Positions 5,967 to 11,386 of a DNA stretch of 11,386 nucleotides are shown here, piece after piece (position 1 is the stretch's first letter; each line of letters opens with the position of its first letter). The notes under the pieces are model-generated. The model saw only the letters and a program-made list of their open reading frames with translations. It searched no databases and had not been told where the DNA came from. The DNA is taken from the NCBI GenBank assembly GCA_910584085.1, contig CAJTZY010000027.1:1-11386 (forward strand), in the 5' to 3' direction. This stretch comes from an uncultured Bacilli bacterium. Lineage in GTDB: Bacteria > Bacillota_I > Bacilli_A > RF39 > UBA660. A program made the translations under genes and the position numbers.

Positions 5967-6278
5967 ATGAGAATTGAATATATAATAGTAATTTTAATAG
6001 GTTTAGTAATTGCAATTGCGATTACTCGTTCAAAGAAAAAAGATTTTAAATTAGAAGCAAATAAGCTAATAATGTTATTAGGTGGAAAGGATAATGTAAT
6101 AGATTATCAATTTAATAAATCCAGATTTGTAGTAAATTTAAAAGATATATCTAAAGCGAATAAAGAAGGAATACAAAAATTGGGTGCGCATGGAATAGTG
6201 GAGATTGATAATCAACTCAAAATTATTTTAGGTAATGATGCCAAACAAATAAAAAAATATATAAATGATTTAAGGTGA
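5967..6278 (+). CDS. Membrane-anchored PTS EIIB-like protein lacking the active-site Cys
   Basis: A 103-aa protein: one N-terminal membrane helix (about 4-20, IEYIIVILIGLVIAIAI), a basic stop RSKKK (21-25), then a cytoplasmic domain (about 28-102) resembling the EIIB domain of glucose/N-acetylglucosamine-type phosphotransferase permeases. Matching features are LLGGKDNV (37-44), Arg53, LKD (58-60), KLGAHGIVEIDNQLKIILG (71-89) and QIKKYI near the end. In true EIIB the motif is C-[IA]-T-R; here the position of the phosphorylated Cys appears to be Asn50 (FNKSR), and the protein contains no Cys at all, so it cannot carry phosphate in the usual way. It is not fused to EIIC and no PTS gene is nearby. 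A regulatory or binding role is inference. It has its own promoter and Shine-Dalgarno (AGGTGG, 4 bases from the ATG); its stop codon lies in a terminator hairpin. Confidence 0.75.
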   Translation: MRIEYIIVILIGLVIAIAITRSKKKDFKLEANKLIMLLGGKDNVIDYQFNKSRFVVNLKDISKANKEGIQKLGAHGIVEIDNQLKIILGNDAKQIKKYINDLR

Positions 6279-6297
6279 TATTTCGTCACTTTTTTTC
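6272..6297 (+). terminator. Terminator overlapping the end of the EIIB-like gene
   Basis: AAGGTGA (6272-6278) pairs with TCACTTT (6286-6292), one G-T wobble, loop TATTTCG, followed by more T. The TGA stop of the EIIB-like gene (6276-6278) is part of the left arm. Confidence 0.65.
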
Positions 6298-6301
6298 ATT
6301 T

Positions 6302-6318
6302 TTCGACAAAATTCGACA
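6302..6318. promoter_or_regulatory. Tandem perfect Spo0A boxes
   Basis: On the minus strand this reads TGTCGAA-TTT-TGTCGAA: two copies of the 7-bp Spo0A box consensus as direct repeats separated by 3 bp (10 bp centre to centre, one helical turn). On the plus strand the repeat unit is TTCGACAAAA at 6302-6311 and 6312-6321. This is the arrangement known from the Bacillus subtilis abrB promoter. The boxes cover the -35 region and spacer of the histidine kinase promoter. Confidence 0.75.
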
Positions 6319-6330
6319 AAAATATATAAT
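6303..6330 (+). promoter_or_regulatory. Histidine kinase promoter overlapped by Spo0A boxes
   Basis: TCGACA (6303-6308, five of six bases of the -35 consensus), a 16-base spacer and TATAAT (6325-6330). The transcript would start near 6337, leaving about 15 nt before the GTG at 6352. A second pair from the other repeat copy, TCGACA (6313-6318) with TATATT (6335-6340), is possible but less good. Confidence 0.55.
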
Positions 6331-6341
6331 ATACTATATTT

Positions 6342-6346
6342 GGTGA
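6342..6346 (+). promoter_or_regulatory. Ribosome binding site that sets the kinase start at 6352
   Basis: GGTGA lies 5 bases before GTG 6352. The in-frame TTG at 6340 and GTG at 6343 would overlap this site and have no Shine-Dalgarno of their own. Confidence 0.6.
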
Positions 6347-6351
6347 TTAAA

Positions 6352-7575
6352 GTGAATTTATTTCGTATAGTTTTTTTAGATGTAATACTGTTAACATTTC
6401 CAATTTTAATTTATTTAATTTATTTATCAACAAATTTGAATATAAATGTTAAATCAAAGGGGATATATTTTGAGTTAGCGCTCATATCATCATTTTTCTT
6501 AACATATAACTATGGAGTAAATGATTTAAAAATAATCCCAATTTTAATACTTAATTCTATAGTAATTTTATCTTATTTAGAAGATAGATATATACTAGCC
6601 AATATACTTCCAATTATATTAATTATTGCTTATAGTAATGAATTTAATAATATGTATATTTTACTTATAATTTACATTATTATGGGAATAGTTTATATAT
6701 TTAAAAGTAAAATAAATGATTTAATTTTTATAGAATTATTTATAACTGTTAGTAGTATTGCTTATTCGATATGGATATTTAAATATAATAATATATATTT
6801 TAACTACTATGATATTATTTTTATAATAACTAGTTATTTTTTCATAGTGAATATAATGTGGCTTATGTATAATACGGGTAAGAATATACTTCAAACCTAT
6901 GTAACTTTTAAAGAATTACAAAAAGAAAAACAAATAAGATTATCACTATTTAAAATTACTCATGAAATAAAAAATCCAATTGCTGTTTGTAAATGTTATT
7001 TGGATATGTTAAATGTTAAAGACGAAAAGCAGGTAAGTAAGTATATTCCCATTATAAAGTCTGAAACAGAAAGATTACTTTCATTATTACAAGATTTTTT
7101 GCTTATAAATAAAAGTAATTTAGATATGGATATTATGGATTTTAATATGTTAATGGAAGATACTATATATAAAATAAAACCATTATTGAATGAAAATAAT
7201 ATAAAATTAAATTTAGATATAATAGATGATGAAGTATATATTAATGGAGATTATAATAGACTTGGTCAGGTGTTAGTGAATTTACTTAAAAATAGTATTG
7301 AGGCTGTATCTAAAAAGCAAAATAGTAAGATAAGTATATCTACAAAAATTAGAAAAAATAAGTATCTTGTTATAATTGAGGATAATGGAGAAGGTATGAC
7401 TAAAGATGTACTATCTAAAATGAGAGAACCATTTTTTACAACAAAAAAAAGAGGTTCTGGATTAGGGGTATCGCTAATATATGAAATAATAGAGGCACAT
7501 AAGGGTAAAGTAGATTATGAATCAGAATATGGCAAAGGAACTAGGGTAATGATTCAAATACCTCTATATGAATAA
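6352..7575 (+). CDS. Polytopic membrane sensor histidine kinase
   Basis: A 407-aa kinase. Residues about 4-172 form some seven hydrophobic segments with little outside the membrane; there is no PAS or HAMP domain. The dimerisation/phosphoacceptor domain follows a short helix (ELQKEKQIRLSLFK): His204 in THEIKNP is the phosphorylated residue. The ATPase domain has the N box LVNLLKNSIEA (Asn310, Asn314), G1 EDNGEGM (Asp344), the F box EPFFTT and the G2 box RGSGLGVSL (366-375). HEIKNP and this layout resemble sporulation kinases such as KinB and related NtrB-like enzymes. No response regulator gene lies in the window, so it is an orphan here. The tandem Spo0A boxes in its promoter make Spo0A, or a phosphorelay leading to it, a plausible target and regulator; this is inference. 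GTG 6352 is chosen from the Shine-Dalgarno GGTGA 5 bases upstream. Confidence 0.88.
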   Translation: MNLFRIVFLDVILLTFPILIYLIYLSTNLNINVKSKGIYFELALISSFFLTYNYGVNDLKIIPILILNSIVILSYLEDRYILANILPIILIIAYSNEFNNMYILLIIYIIMGIVYIFKSKINDLIFIELFITVSSIAYSIWIFKYNNIYFNYYDIIFIITSYFFIVNIMWLMYNTGKNILQTYVTFKELQKEKQIRLSLFKITHEIKNPIAVCKCYLDMLNVKDEKQVSKYIPIIKSETERLLSLLQDFLLINKSNLDMDIMDFNMLMEDTIYKIKPLLNENNIKLNLDIIDDEVYINGDYNRLGQVLVNLLKNSIEAVSKKQNSKISISTKIRKNKYLVIIEDNGEGMTKDVLSKMREPFFTTKKRGSGLGVSLIYEIIEAHKGKVDYESEYGKGTRVMIQIPLYE

Positions 7576-7593
7576 AAAAATTATTAATACTAG

Positions 7594-7622
7594 TTTTCAA
7601 AAATTATATAATTTGATATAAT
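7594..7622 (+). promoter_or_regulatory. Promoter of the lipoprotein gene
   Basis: TTTTCA (7594-7599), a 17-base spacer and TATAAT (7617-7622). The predicted start near 7629 gives a leader of about 17 nt. The spacer contains a perfect 14-bp AT palindrome (7601-7614), which may be chance. No clear terminator separates the kinase gene from this promoter, so read-through is possible. Confidence 0.6.
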
Positions 7623-7630
7623 TACTATGG

Positions 7631-7637
7631 GAAGGAG
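7631..7637 (+). promoter_or_regulatory. Ribosome binding site that sets the lipoprotein start at 7646
   Basis: GAAGGAG lies 8 bases before GTG 7646. The earlier in-frame GTG at 7637 overlaps the Shine-Dalgarno itself, so it is not credible. Confidence 0.65.
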
Positions 7638-7645
7638 TGAATAAT

Positions 7646-8113
7646 GTGAAGAATTGTGTTAAAATTTTATCTTTAGTAGTTGCTATAATCTTTATATCTG
7701 GTTGTGGAAACGATAAAGAATTTACGAAGACTTGTACACTTACATCAAATGATACAGTAAATGGTTATAAATTAGAAGCTGAATATAAAGTATATGGTAA
7801 AGGAAAAACAGTTGATAAAGTTGTTACAACTGAAACAGTTATATCTGATGATCAAGAAAGGCTTGATTCTTATGAAGAATACTTTAAAGAGGCATATTCA
7901 TCAGTAAATGAATTATATGGTGGATACACTAATAATGTAACTAACAAAGATGGTAAAGTTATATCAGAAACAACTATTGATTATAATAAAATGGATATGG
8001 AACAATATGTTAAAGATAATAGTGCTATGAAAAATTATGTAGATAAAAATAATAAACTTCTATTAGAAGGTATAATAGCTACTTATGAAGCACTAGGCGC
8101 AACTTGTGAATAA
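7646..8113 (+). CDS. Small lipoprotein, possibly DUF1307/YehR-like
   Basis: A 155-aa secreted lipoprotein. The signal peptide has a short basic start (MKNCVK), a hydrophobic core (LSLVVAIIF) and the lipobox ISGC at 17-20, so Cys20 should be lipidated and the mature 136-aa domain displayed on the outer face of the membrane. The domain is beta-rich and hydrophilic: early strands (TCTLTSNDT, YKLEAEYKVYG), a VVTTETV segment, and VISETTIDYNKMDMEQYV (105-122), which recalls the end of DUF1307 (YehR-like) lipoproteins. I am not certain of that assignment. Two cysteines, Cys30 and the penultimate Cys154, could form a disulfide joining both ends of the domain. Its role is unknown. It has its own promoter and terminator. 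GTG 7646 is chosen because GAAGGAG lies 8 bases upstream and because this start gives a proper signal peptide. Confidence 0.82.
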   Translation: MKNCVKILSLVVAIIFISGCGNDKEFTKTCTLTSNDTVNGYKLEAEYKVYGKGKTVDKVVTTETVISDDQERLDSYEEYFKEAYSSVNELYGGYTNNVTNKDGKVISETTIDYNKMDMEQYVKDNSAMKNYVDKNNKLLLEGIIATYEALGATCE

Positions 8114-8123
8114 TTAATAAAAT

Positions 8124-8150
8124 AGAGCAAAAGATTTTGCTCTTTTCTTT
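8124..8150 (+). terminator. Terminator after the lipoprotein gene
   Basis: AGAGCAAAA (8124-8132) and TTTTGCTCT (8135-8143) form a perfect 9-bp stem (an 8-bp stem with a 4-base AGAT loop is more realistic), followed by TTTCTTT. The right arm also carries the -35 of the next promoter. Confidence 0.8.
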
Positions 8151-8165
8151 TACTCGTGTTATAAT
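8137..8165 (+). promoter_or_regulatory. Promoter of the P-type ATPase/ZIP operon
   Basis: TTGCTC (8137-8142), a 17-base spacer and a perfect extended -10, TGTTATAAT (8157-8165). The -35 lies within the right arm of the preceding terminator. The predicted start near 8172 leaves about 16 nt before the ATG at 8188 and rules out translation from the in-frame ATG at 8173. Confidence 0.6.
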
Positions 8166-8174
8166 TATTAATAT

Positions 8175-8181
8175 GGAGAGG
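8175..8181 (+). promoter_or_regulatory. Ribosome binding site that sets the ATPase start at 8188
   Basis: GGAGAGG lies 6 bases before ATG 8188. The upstream in-frame starts (8137 in the terminator, 8173 overlapping this site) are not credible. Confidence 0.7.
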
Positions 8182-8187
8182 TATAAT

Positions 8188-10476
8188 ATGATAAGATATA
8201 ATCCGAAAAAGGAAGTAGGTTTAACTACAGAACAGATAGCCTATAGAATAAAGAATGGACAAGTTAATAAAAAGTGTGATGTTAAAACTAAAACTATAGG
8301 ACAGATTATTTTTTATAATGCATTTACATTGTTTAATATATTAAATCTAAGCTTAGGTATACTTATATTTTTTGTTAAATCATATAAAAATCTATTATTT
8401 TTAGGTGTGGTAGTTTGTAATACTCTTATTAGTATTATACAGGAGATAAGATCAAAAAAAGTAATAGATAGGTTATCAATTATTTCTAGTACAAAAGCGA
8501 GTGTAATAAGAAACTCAAAAAATATATCTATAGGAATAGAAGATGTTGTACTTGATGATATAATTAATTTTAGAAGGGGTAACCAAGTAATTGCAGATTC
8601 TATAATATTAGATGGAACAGTAGAGGTAAATGAATCCTTGCTTAGTGGAGAAGAAAATTTAGTTACTAAAAATGTAGGAGACTTTTTATACTCTGGGAGT
8701 TTTATTGTAAGTGGAAAATGTACTTCAAAGGTTGAGAGAGTAGGTAGTGATAGTTATGCCTCTAAAATAACTTCTGAAGCCAAGTATATAAAAAAAGTTA
8801 ATTCAGAAATTATGAATACATTTAAAAAAGTAATTAAAATAATTTCTATACTTATAGTTCCAGTTGGACTTGTATTATTTTATAGGCAGTATAATCTAGC
8901 AAATAACAATATAAGTGATGCTGTAGTAAATACAGTAGCTGCTATAATAGGAATGATACCTGAAGGATTAATTCTTTTAACTAGTACAGTACTTGCTGTT
9001 AGTGTTATAAGATTATCAAAGAGGAAAGTTTTAGTTCAACAATTATATTGTATAGAAACTCTTGCTAGAGTAGATACAATATGTTTAGATAAAACAGGAA
9101 CACTTACTGTAGGAACTATGGAAGTAGAAGATGTTATAAGTTTAAATAAGAAATATGATTATGAAACAATATTATCATCTATATCTAGGGTATTAACAGA
9201 TGATAATGCGACTATGGATGCAATAAGTAGAAAATTTAATAAAAAAACTGATTTTACATATTTAGAATGTGAACCATTTTCATCTGAAAAAAAATATTCT
9301 AGTGTCACTTTTAAAGAGGGAAAATATATATTAGGTGCACCTGATATATTAGATAAAAGTGAGAATATGAAGAGTCTTATAAATAAATATTCTGATTATA
9401 GACTTGTATTACTTAAAAACAGTAAAGATAATATTGCCTTAATATTGCTTAAAGATAAAATTAGATTTAAGGCTTCATCTACTTTAAATTATTTAAGAAA
9501 TCAAGGTGTAGATATAAAAATAATTAGTGGTGATAATGAAAAGGTAATATCTAGAATAGCTAAGAGATTAGGTTTTAATAATATAAAATGTATAGATATG
9601 TCAAAAAATAATACAAATATGAACAAACAATTAGTAGAAAATTATAATATTTTTGCACGAGTTAGTCCTAATCAAAAAAAGAGTTTAATACAGGCTTTAA
9701 AAAGTAATGGTCATACAGTAGCTATGACGGGCGATGGAGTAAATGATGTACTTGCACTTAAGGAAGCAGATTGTAGTATAGCAATGGCGAGTGGTTCTGA
9801 TGCTGCACGTAATGTGTCAGAACTTGTATTACTTAATTCTGATTTTGATGCTATACCTAAAATAATTGAGGAGGGAAGAAGAACAATAAATAATATAGAA
9901 AGATCAGCATCTCTTTTCTTAACTAAGACAGTTTATTCTACATTACTTGCAATAATATTTTTATTTGTTCCTATGAATTATCCATTTGAGCCTATACAAC
10001 TTAGTTTAGTAAGTTCAATTACTATAGGAATTCCTGCTTTTATACTTGCTTTAGAACCAAATTATGATATAATAAAGGGTAGATTTTTCTTAAATGTATT
10101 AAAGAAATCGTTACCTGGTGGGCTTACGATTGTATTAAATGTTATAAGTGTTATGATTATATCAAAAATATTTAATATAAATACAGATGAAATATCTACA
10201 ATGGCAGTAATACTAGTAGCTATTACAGGATTTATATTACTGTATAGGATATGTTATAAGTTTAACAAAATTAGATTAGTATTATTTATTAGTTTAATTT
10301 TAGCATTTTTAATATGCATAATAGGATTGCATAAGGTATTTGAAATGGTAATGTTAAAACCAATATTAATAGTATATATATTACTTGTATTTATACTTGA
10401 TATAGGTCTATTTGATTTATTATCAAATATATGTGAAAAGAAAATATTTAAATACAGTGATAAAATAGTAAAATAG
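8188..10476 (+). CDS. Cation-translocating P-type ATPase, CtpE-like
   Basis: A 762-aa membrane cation pump. Domains in order: helices near 40-85, the actuator domain with LLSGEE (151-156; the catalytic TGE-type loop as SGE), helices near 215-275 with the ion-site motif PEGL (258-261) in the fourth helix, the phosphorylation domain with DKTGTLT (Asp301), the nucleotide domain with LGAPD (382-386), the hinge TGDGVND (514-520), and about six C-terminal helices (575-745). PEGL excludes heavy-metal (CPx) pumps, and there is no N-terminal metal-binding domain. The stretches DVLALKEADCSIAMASGSDA and IGIPAFILALEPN are typical of the CtpE/Exp7 group; mycobacterial CtpE is linked to calcium uptake. Calcium is therefore the best guess, but other divalent ions or the direction of transport cannot be settled here. 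It is followed 8 bases later by a ZIP transporter, in one operon. ATG 8188 has GGAGAGG 6 bases upstream. Confidence 0.9.
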   Translation: MIRYNPKKEVGLTTEQIAYRIKNGQVNKKCDVKTKTIGQIIFYNAFTLFNILNLSLGILIFFVKSYKNLLFLGVVVCNTLISIIQEIRSKKVIDRLSIISSTKASVIRNSKNISIGIEDVVLDDIINFRRGNQVIADSIILDGTVEVNESLLSGEENLVTKNVGDFLYSGSFIVSGKCTSKVERVGSDSYASKITSEAKYIKKVNSEIMNTFKKVIKIISILIVPVGLVLFYRQYNLANNNISDAVVNTVAAIIGMIPEGLILLTSTVLAVSVIRLSKRKVLVQQLYCIETLARVDTICLDKTGTLTVGTMEVEDVISLNKKYDYETILSSISRVLTDDNATMDAISRKFNKKTDFTYLECEPFSSEKKYSSVTFKEGKYILGAPDILDKSENMKSLINKYSDYRLVLLKNSKDNIALILLKDKIRFKASSTLNYLRNQGVDIKIISGDNEKVISRIAKRLGFNNIKCIDMSKNNTNMNKQLVENYNIFARVSPNQKKSLIQALKSNGHTVAMTGDGVNDVLALKEADCSIAMASGSDAARNVSELVLLNSDFDAIPKIIEEGRRTINNIERSASLFLTKTVYSTLLAIIFLFVPMNYPFEPIQLSLVSSITIGIPAFILALEPNYDIIKGRFFLNVLKKSLPGGLTIVLNVISVMIISKIFNINTDEISTMAVILVAITGFILLYRICYKFNKIRLVLFISLILAFLICIIGLHKVFEMVMLKPILIVYILLVFILDIGLFDLLSNICEKKIFKYSDKIVK

Positions 10477-10484
10477 GAGGAAAC

Positions 10485-11270
10485 ATGAATTTAGTCGCAC
10501 TAATACTTACAATTTTAGTAGGATTATTTATATTTATTGGAAGTTTATTTGGAATATATTTTAAAGATAATAATAAATTTACTGATTTTAGTATATCTAT
10601 GGCATTTGGTGTAATAATAAGTTTAATAATATTTGAAATATTACCTGAGTCATATGAAATTTTAAATGAGCAGGTAGGCTTATTTAGATGTATAGTTTTA
10701 ATTATAGTATTATCTTTAATAGGAATTGTAATATTAAAAATATTAGATTTATTTGTACCACACCATGAACATGAGTCTCATCATCACCATAAACATAATA
10801 ATGAAAAATGTCATAATGAACATTTATATCATATAGCAATAGTTTCTAGTGTTGCTATTATAATACATAATATAATTGAAGGTGCAAGTTTATATTTAGT
10901 CTCACTTAACAATATAACTTCAGGACTTCTTTTATGTATAGGTATAGGTCTTCATAATTTACCTATGGGGCTTGTTATATCAAGAACACTTATAAATTCA
11001 AATTATTCAAATAAAAGAATATTGAATATTAGTTTGTTAATTTCTCTTTCTACTTTTTTAGGTGGAGTTATTATGCTTATATTTGGAAGTGTAAATGAAC
11101 TTGTAGAGGGAATACTACTTGGAATCACTATAGGAATGTTAGTATATATATCAATATTTGAATTATTACACCAGATATATCATATGAAAAATAAAAATAT
11201 AGCAAAAATAGGCATAAGCACAGGTGTTATTTTACTTATTATAAGCGTAGTATTAGAACATATAATATAG
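10485..11270 (+). CDS. ZIP-family divalent metal transporter
   Basis: A 261-aa transporter with about eight helices, of the ZIP (ZupT/GufA-like) family that moves zinc and other divalent metals into the cytoplasm. The cytosolic loop between helices 3 and 4 is His-rich (93-116, some ten His and one Cys), a likely metal-sensing or buffering stretch. The fourth helix has HNIIEG (128-133) and the fifth HNLPMG (157-162). In ZupT-like proteins the fifth-helix motif is HNIPEG; the Glu that bridges the two metals in studied members is Met161 here. FELLHQ (225-230) in the sixth helix adds Glu226 and His229. Translation is probably coupled to the ATPase gene: AGGAGG (10475-10480) overlaps that gene's TAG, 4 bases before the ATG. 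A terminator follows directly. The metal is not shown by sequence; zinc, manganese or iron are all possible. Confidence 0.88.
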   Translation: MNLVALILTILVGLFIFIGSLFGIYFKDNNKFTDFSISMAFGVIISLIIFEILPESYEILNEQVGLFRCIVLIIVLSLIGIVILKILDLFVPHHEHESHHHHKHNNEKCHNEHLYHIAIVSSVAIIIHNIIEGASLYLVSLNNITSGLLLCIGIGLHNLPMGLVISRTLINSNYSNKRILNISLLISLSTFLGGVIMLIFGSVNELVEGILLGITIGMLVYISIFELLHQIYHMKNKNIAKIGISTGVILLIISVVLEHII

Positions 11271-11297
11271 AAAAAACGAATTTATGTTCGTTTTTTT
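11271..11297 (+). terminator. Terminator of the ATPase/ZIP operon
   Basis: AAAAAACGAA (11271-11280) and TTCGTTTTTT (11287-11296) form a perfect 10-bp stem with a TTTATG loop and seven T at the end. It begins at the base after the ZIP stop codon. The A run on the left makes it potentially bidirectional. Confidence 0.88.
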
Positions 11298-11298
11298 A

Positions 11299-11327
11299 TT
11301 GACTAAGCATTTTATATTTTATATAAT
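11299..11327 (+). promoter_or_regulatory. Strong promoter of a gene beyond the window
   Basis: TTGACT (11299-11304), a 17-base spacer and TATAAT (11322-11327), with a predicted transcript start near 11334. The -35 begins 2 bases after the T run of the preceding terminator. The gene it drives is not in the window. Confidence 0.7.
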
Positions 11328-11344
11328 TATATTGGTGTATGAAT

Positions 11345-11365
11345 TGAAAACGTTAAAACGTTTCA
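11345..11365. promoter_or_regulatory. LacI-type operator-like repeat
   Basis: Outer arms TGAAA (11345-11349) and TTTCA (11361-11365) are exact reverse complements, and between them AAAACGTT occurs twice head to tail (11347-11354, 11355-11362). The central CG and the TGAAA/TTTCA arms resemble operators of LacI-family repressors (including CcpA-type cre sites), although neither half fits the cre consensus fully. It sits at about +12 to +32 relative to the predicted transcript start, a classic repressor position. Confidence 0.45.
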
Positions 11366-11386
11366 CTTAATATAACAAGAGTTATA

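Noticed and set aside
6302..6321. The TTCGACAAAA duplication as a chance simple repeat
   Set aside because: The unit matches the Spo0A box exactly, the spacing is the known functional one, and the place is a kinase promoter; chance is less likely, though not excluded.
1..11386. Mollicute genetic code (TGA as Trp)
   Set aside because: Trp is TGG in conserved places (for example MWWRL, VQWHPE) and TGA ends the EIIB-like gene just where a terminator begins.
1..11386. CRISPR array, tRNA, rRNA, insertion sequence or phage genes
   Set aside because: No regularly spaced repeats, no tRNA-like cloverleaf, no transposase, integrase or structural phage proteins were seen; the genes look like ordinary chromosomal ones.

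Overview
The window is very AT-rich DNA with short gaps between genes, purine-rich Shine-Dalgarno sites and several U-tract hairpin terminators, which points to a low-GC Firmicute (Bacilli/Erysipelotrichia or Clostridia-like). Trp is encoded by TGG and TGA is used as a stop, so the Mycoplasma code is not used. The strongest lineage hint is regulatory: two perfect Spo0A boxes lie in the promoter of a histidine kinase gene, which suggests an organism that has Spo0A and so may sporulate or descend from spore formers. The exact taxon cannot be read from the sequence.

Layout. (1) 117-4074, plus strand: a three-gene operon of cytoplasmic hydrolases, namely a serine beta-lactamase-fold/HD-domain fusion protein, an M19 (membrane dipeptidase family) dipeptidase and a class I glutamine-amidotransferase-like (C26) hydrolase. 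Their family chemistries (D-amino-acid peptides, L-D dipeptides, gamma-glutamyl bonds) would fit breakdown of peptidoglycan stem peptides; that is inference. (2) 4088-5215, minus strand: a RodA-type SEDS glycan polymerase, convergent with the operon. The two genes share one hairpin terminator that holds one stop codon and overlaps the other. (3) 5228-5966: a divergent promoter region with a 14-bp hairpin, a 68-aa orphan protein, a weak terminator and an AT-rich gap. (4) 5967-6278: a small membrane-anchored PTS EIIB-like protein that lacks the phosphorylatable cysteine. (5) 6352-7575: a polytopic membrane histidine kinase with no response regulator beside it, under the tandem Spo0A boxes. (6) 7646-8113: a lipoprotein. 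(7) 8188-11270: an operon of a CtpE-like cation P-type ATPase and a ZIP-family metal transporter with a His-rich loop. (8) 11299-11386: a strong promoter and a LacI-type operator-like repeat that lead into a gene beyond the window.

The most interesting reading is that the kinase is a KinB-like input kinase of the Spo0A pathway whose own gene is controlled by Spo0A, a feedback loop. Next are the beta-lactamase/HD fusion in its hydrolase operon and the cysteine-less membrane EIIB protein. Several CDS starts are set downstream of the longest possible ORF start because a well-placed Shine-Dalgarno site and the promoter both point to the internal codon.
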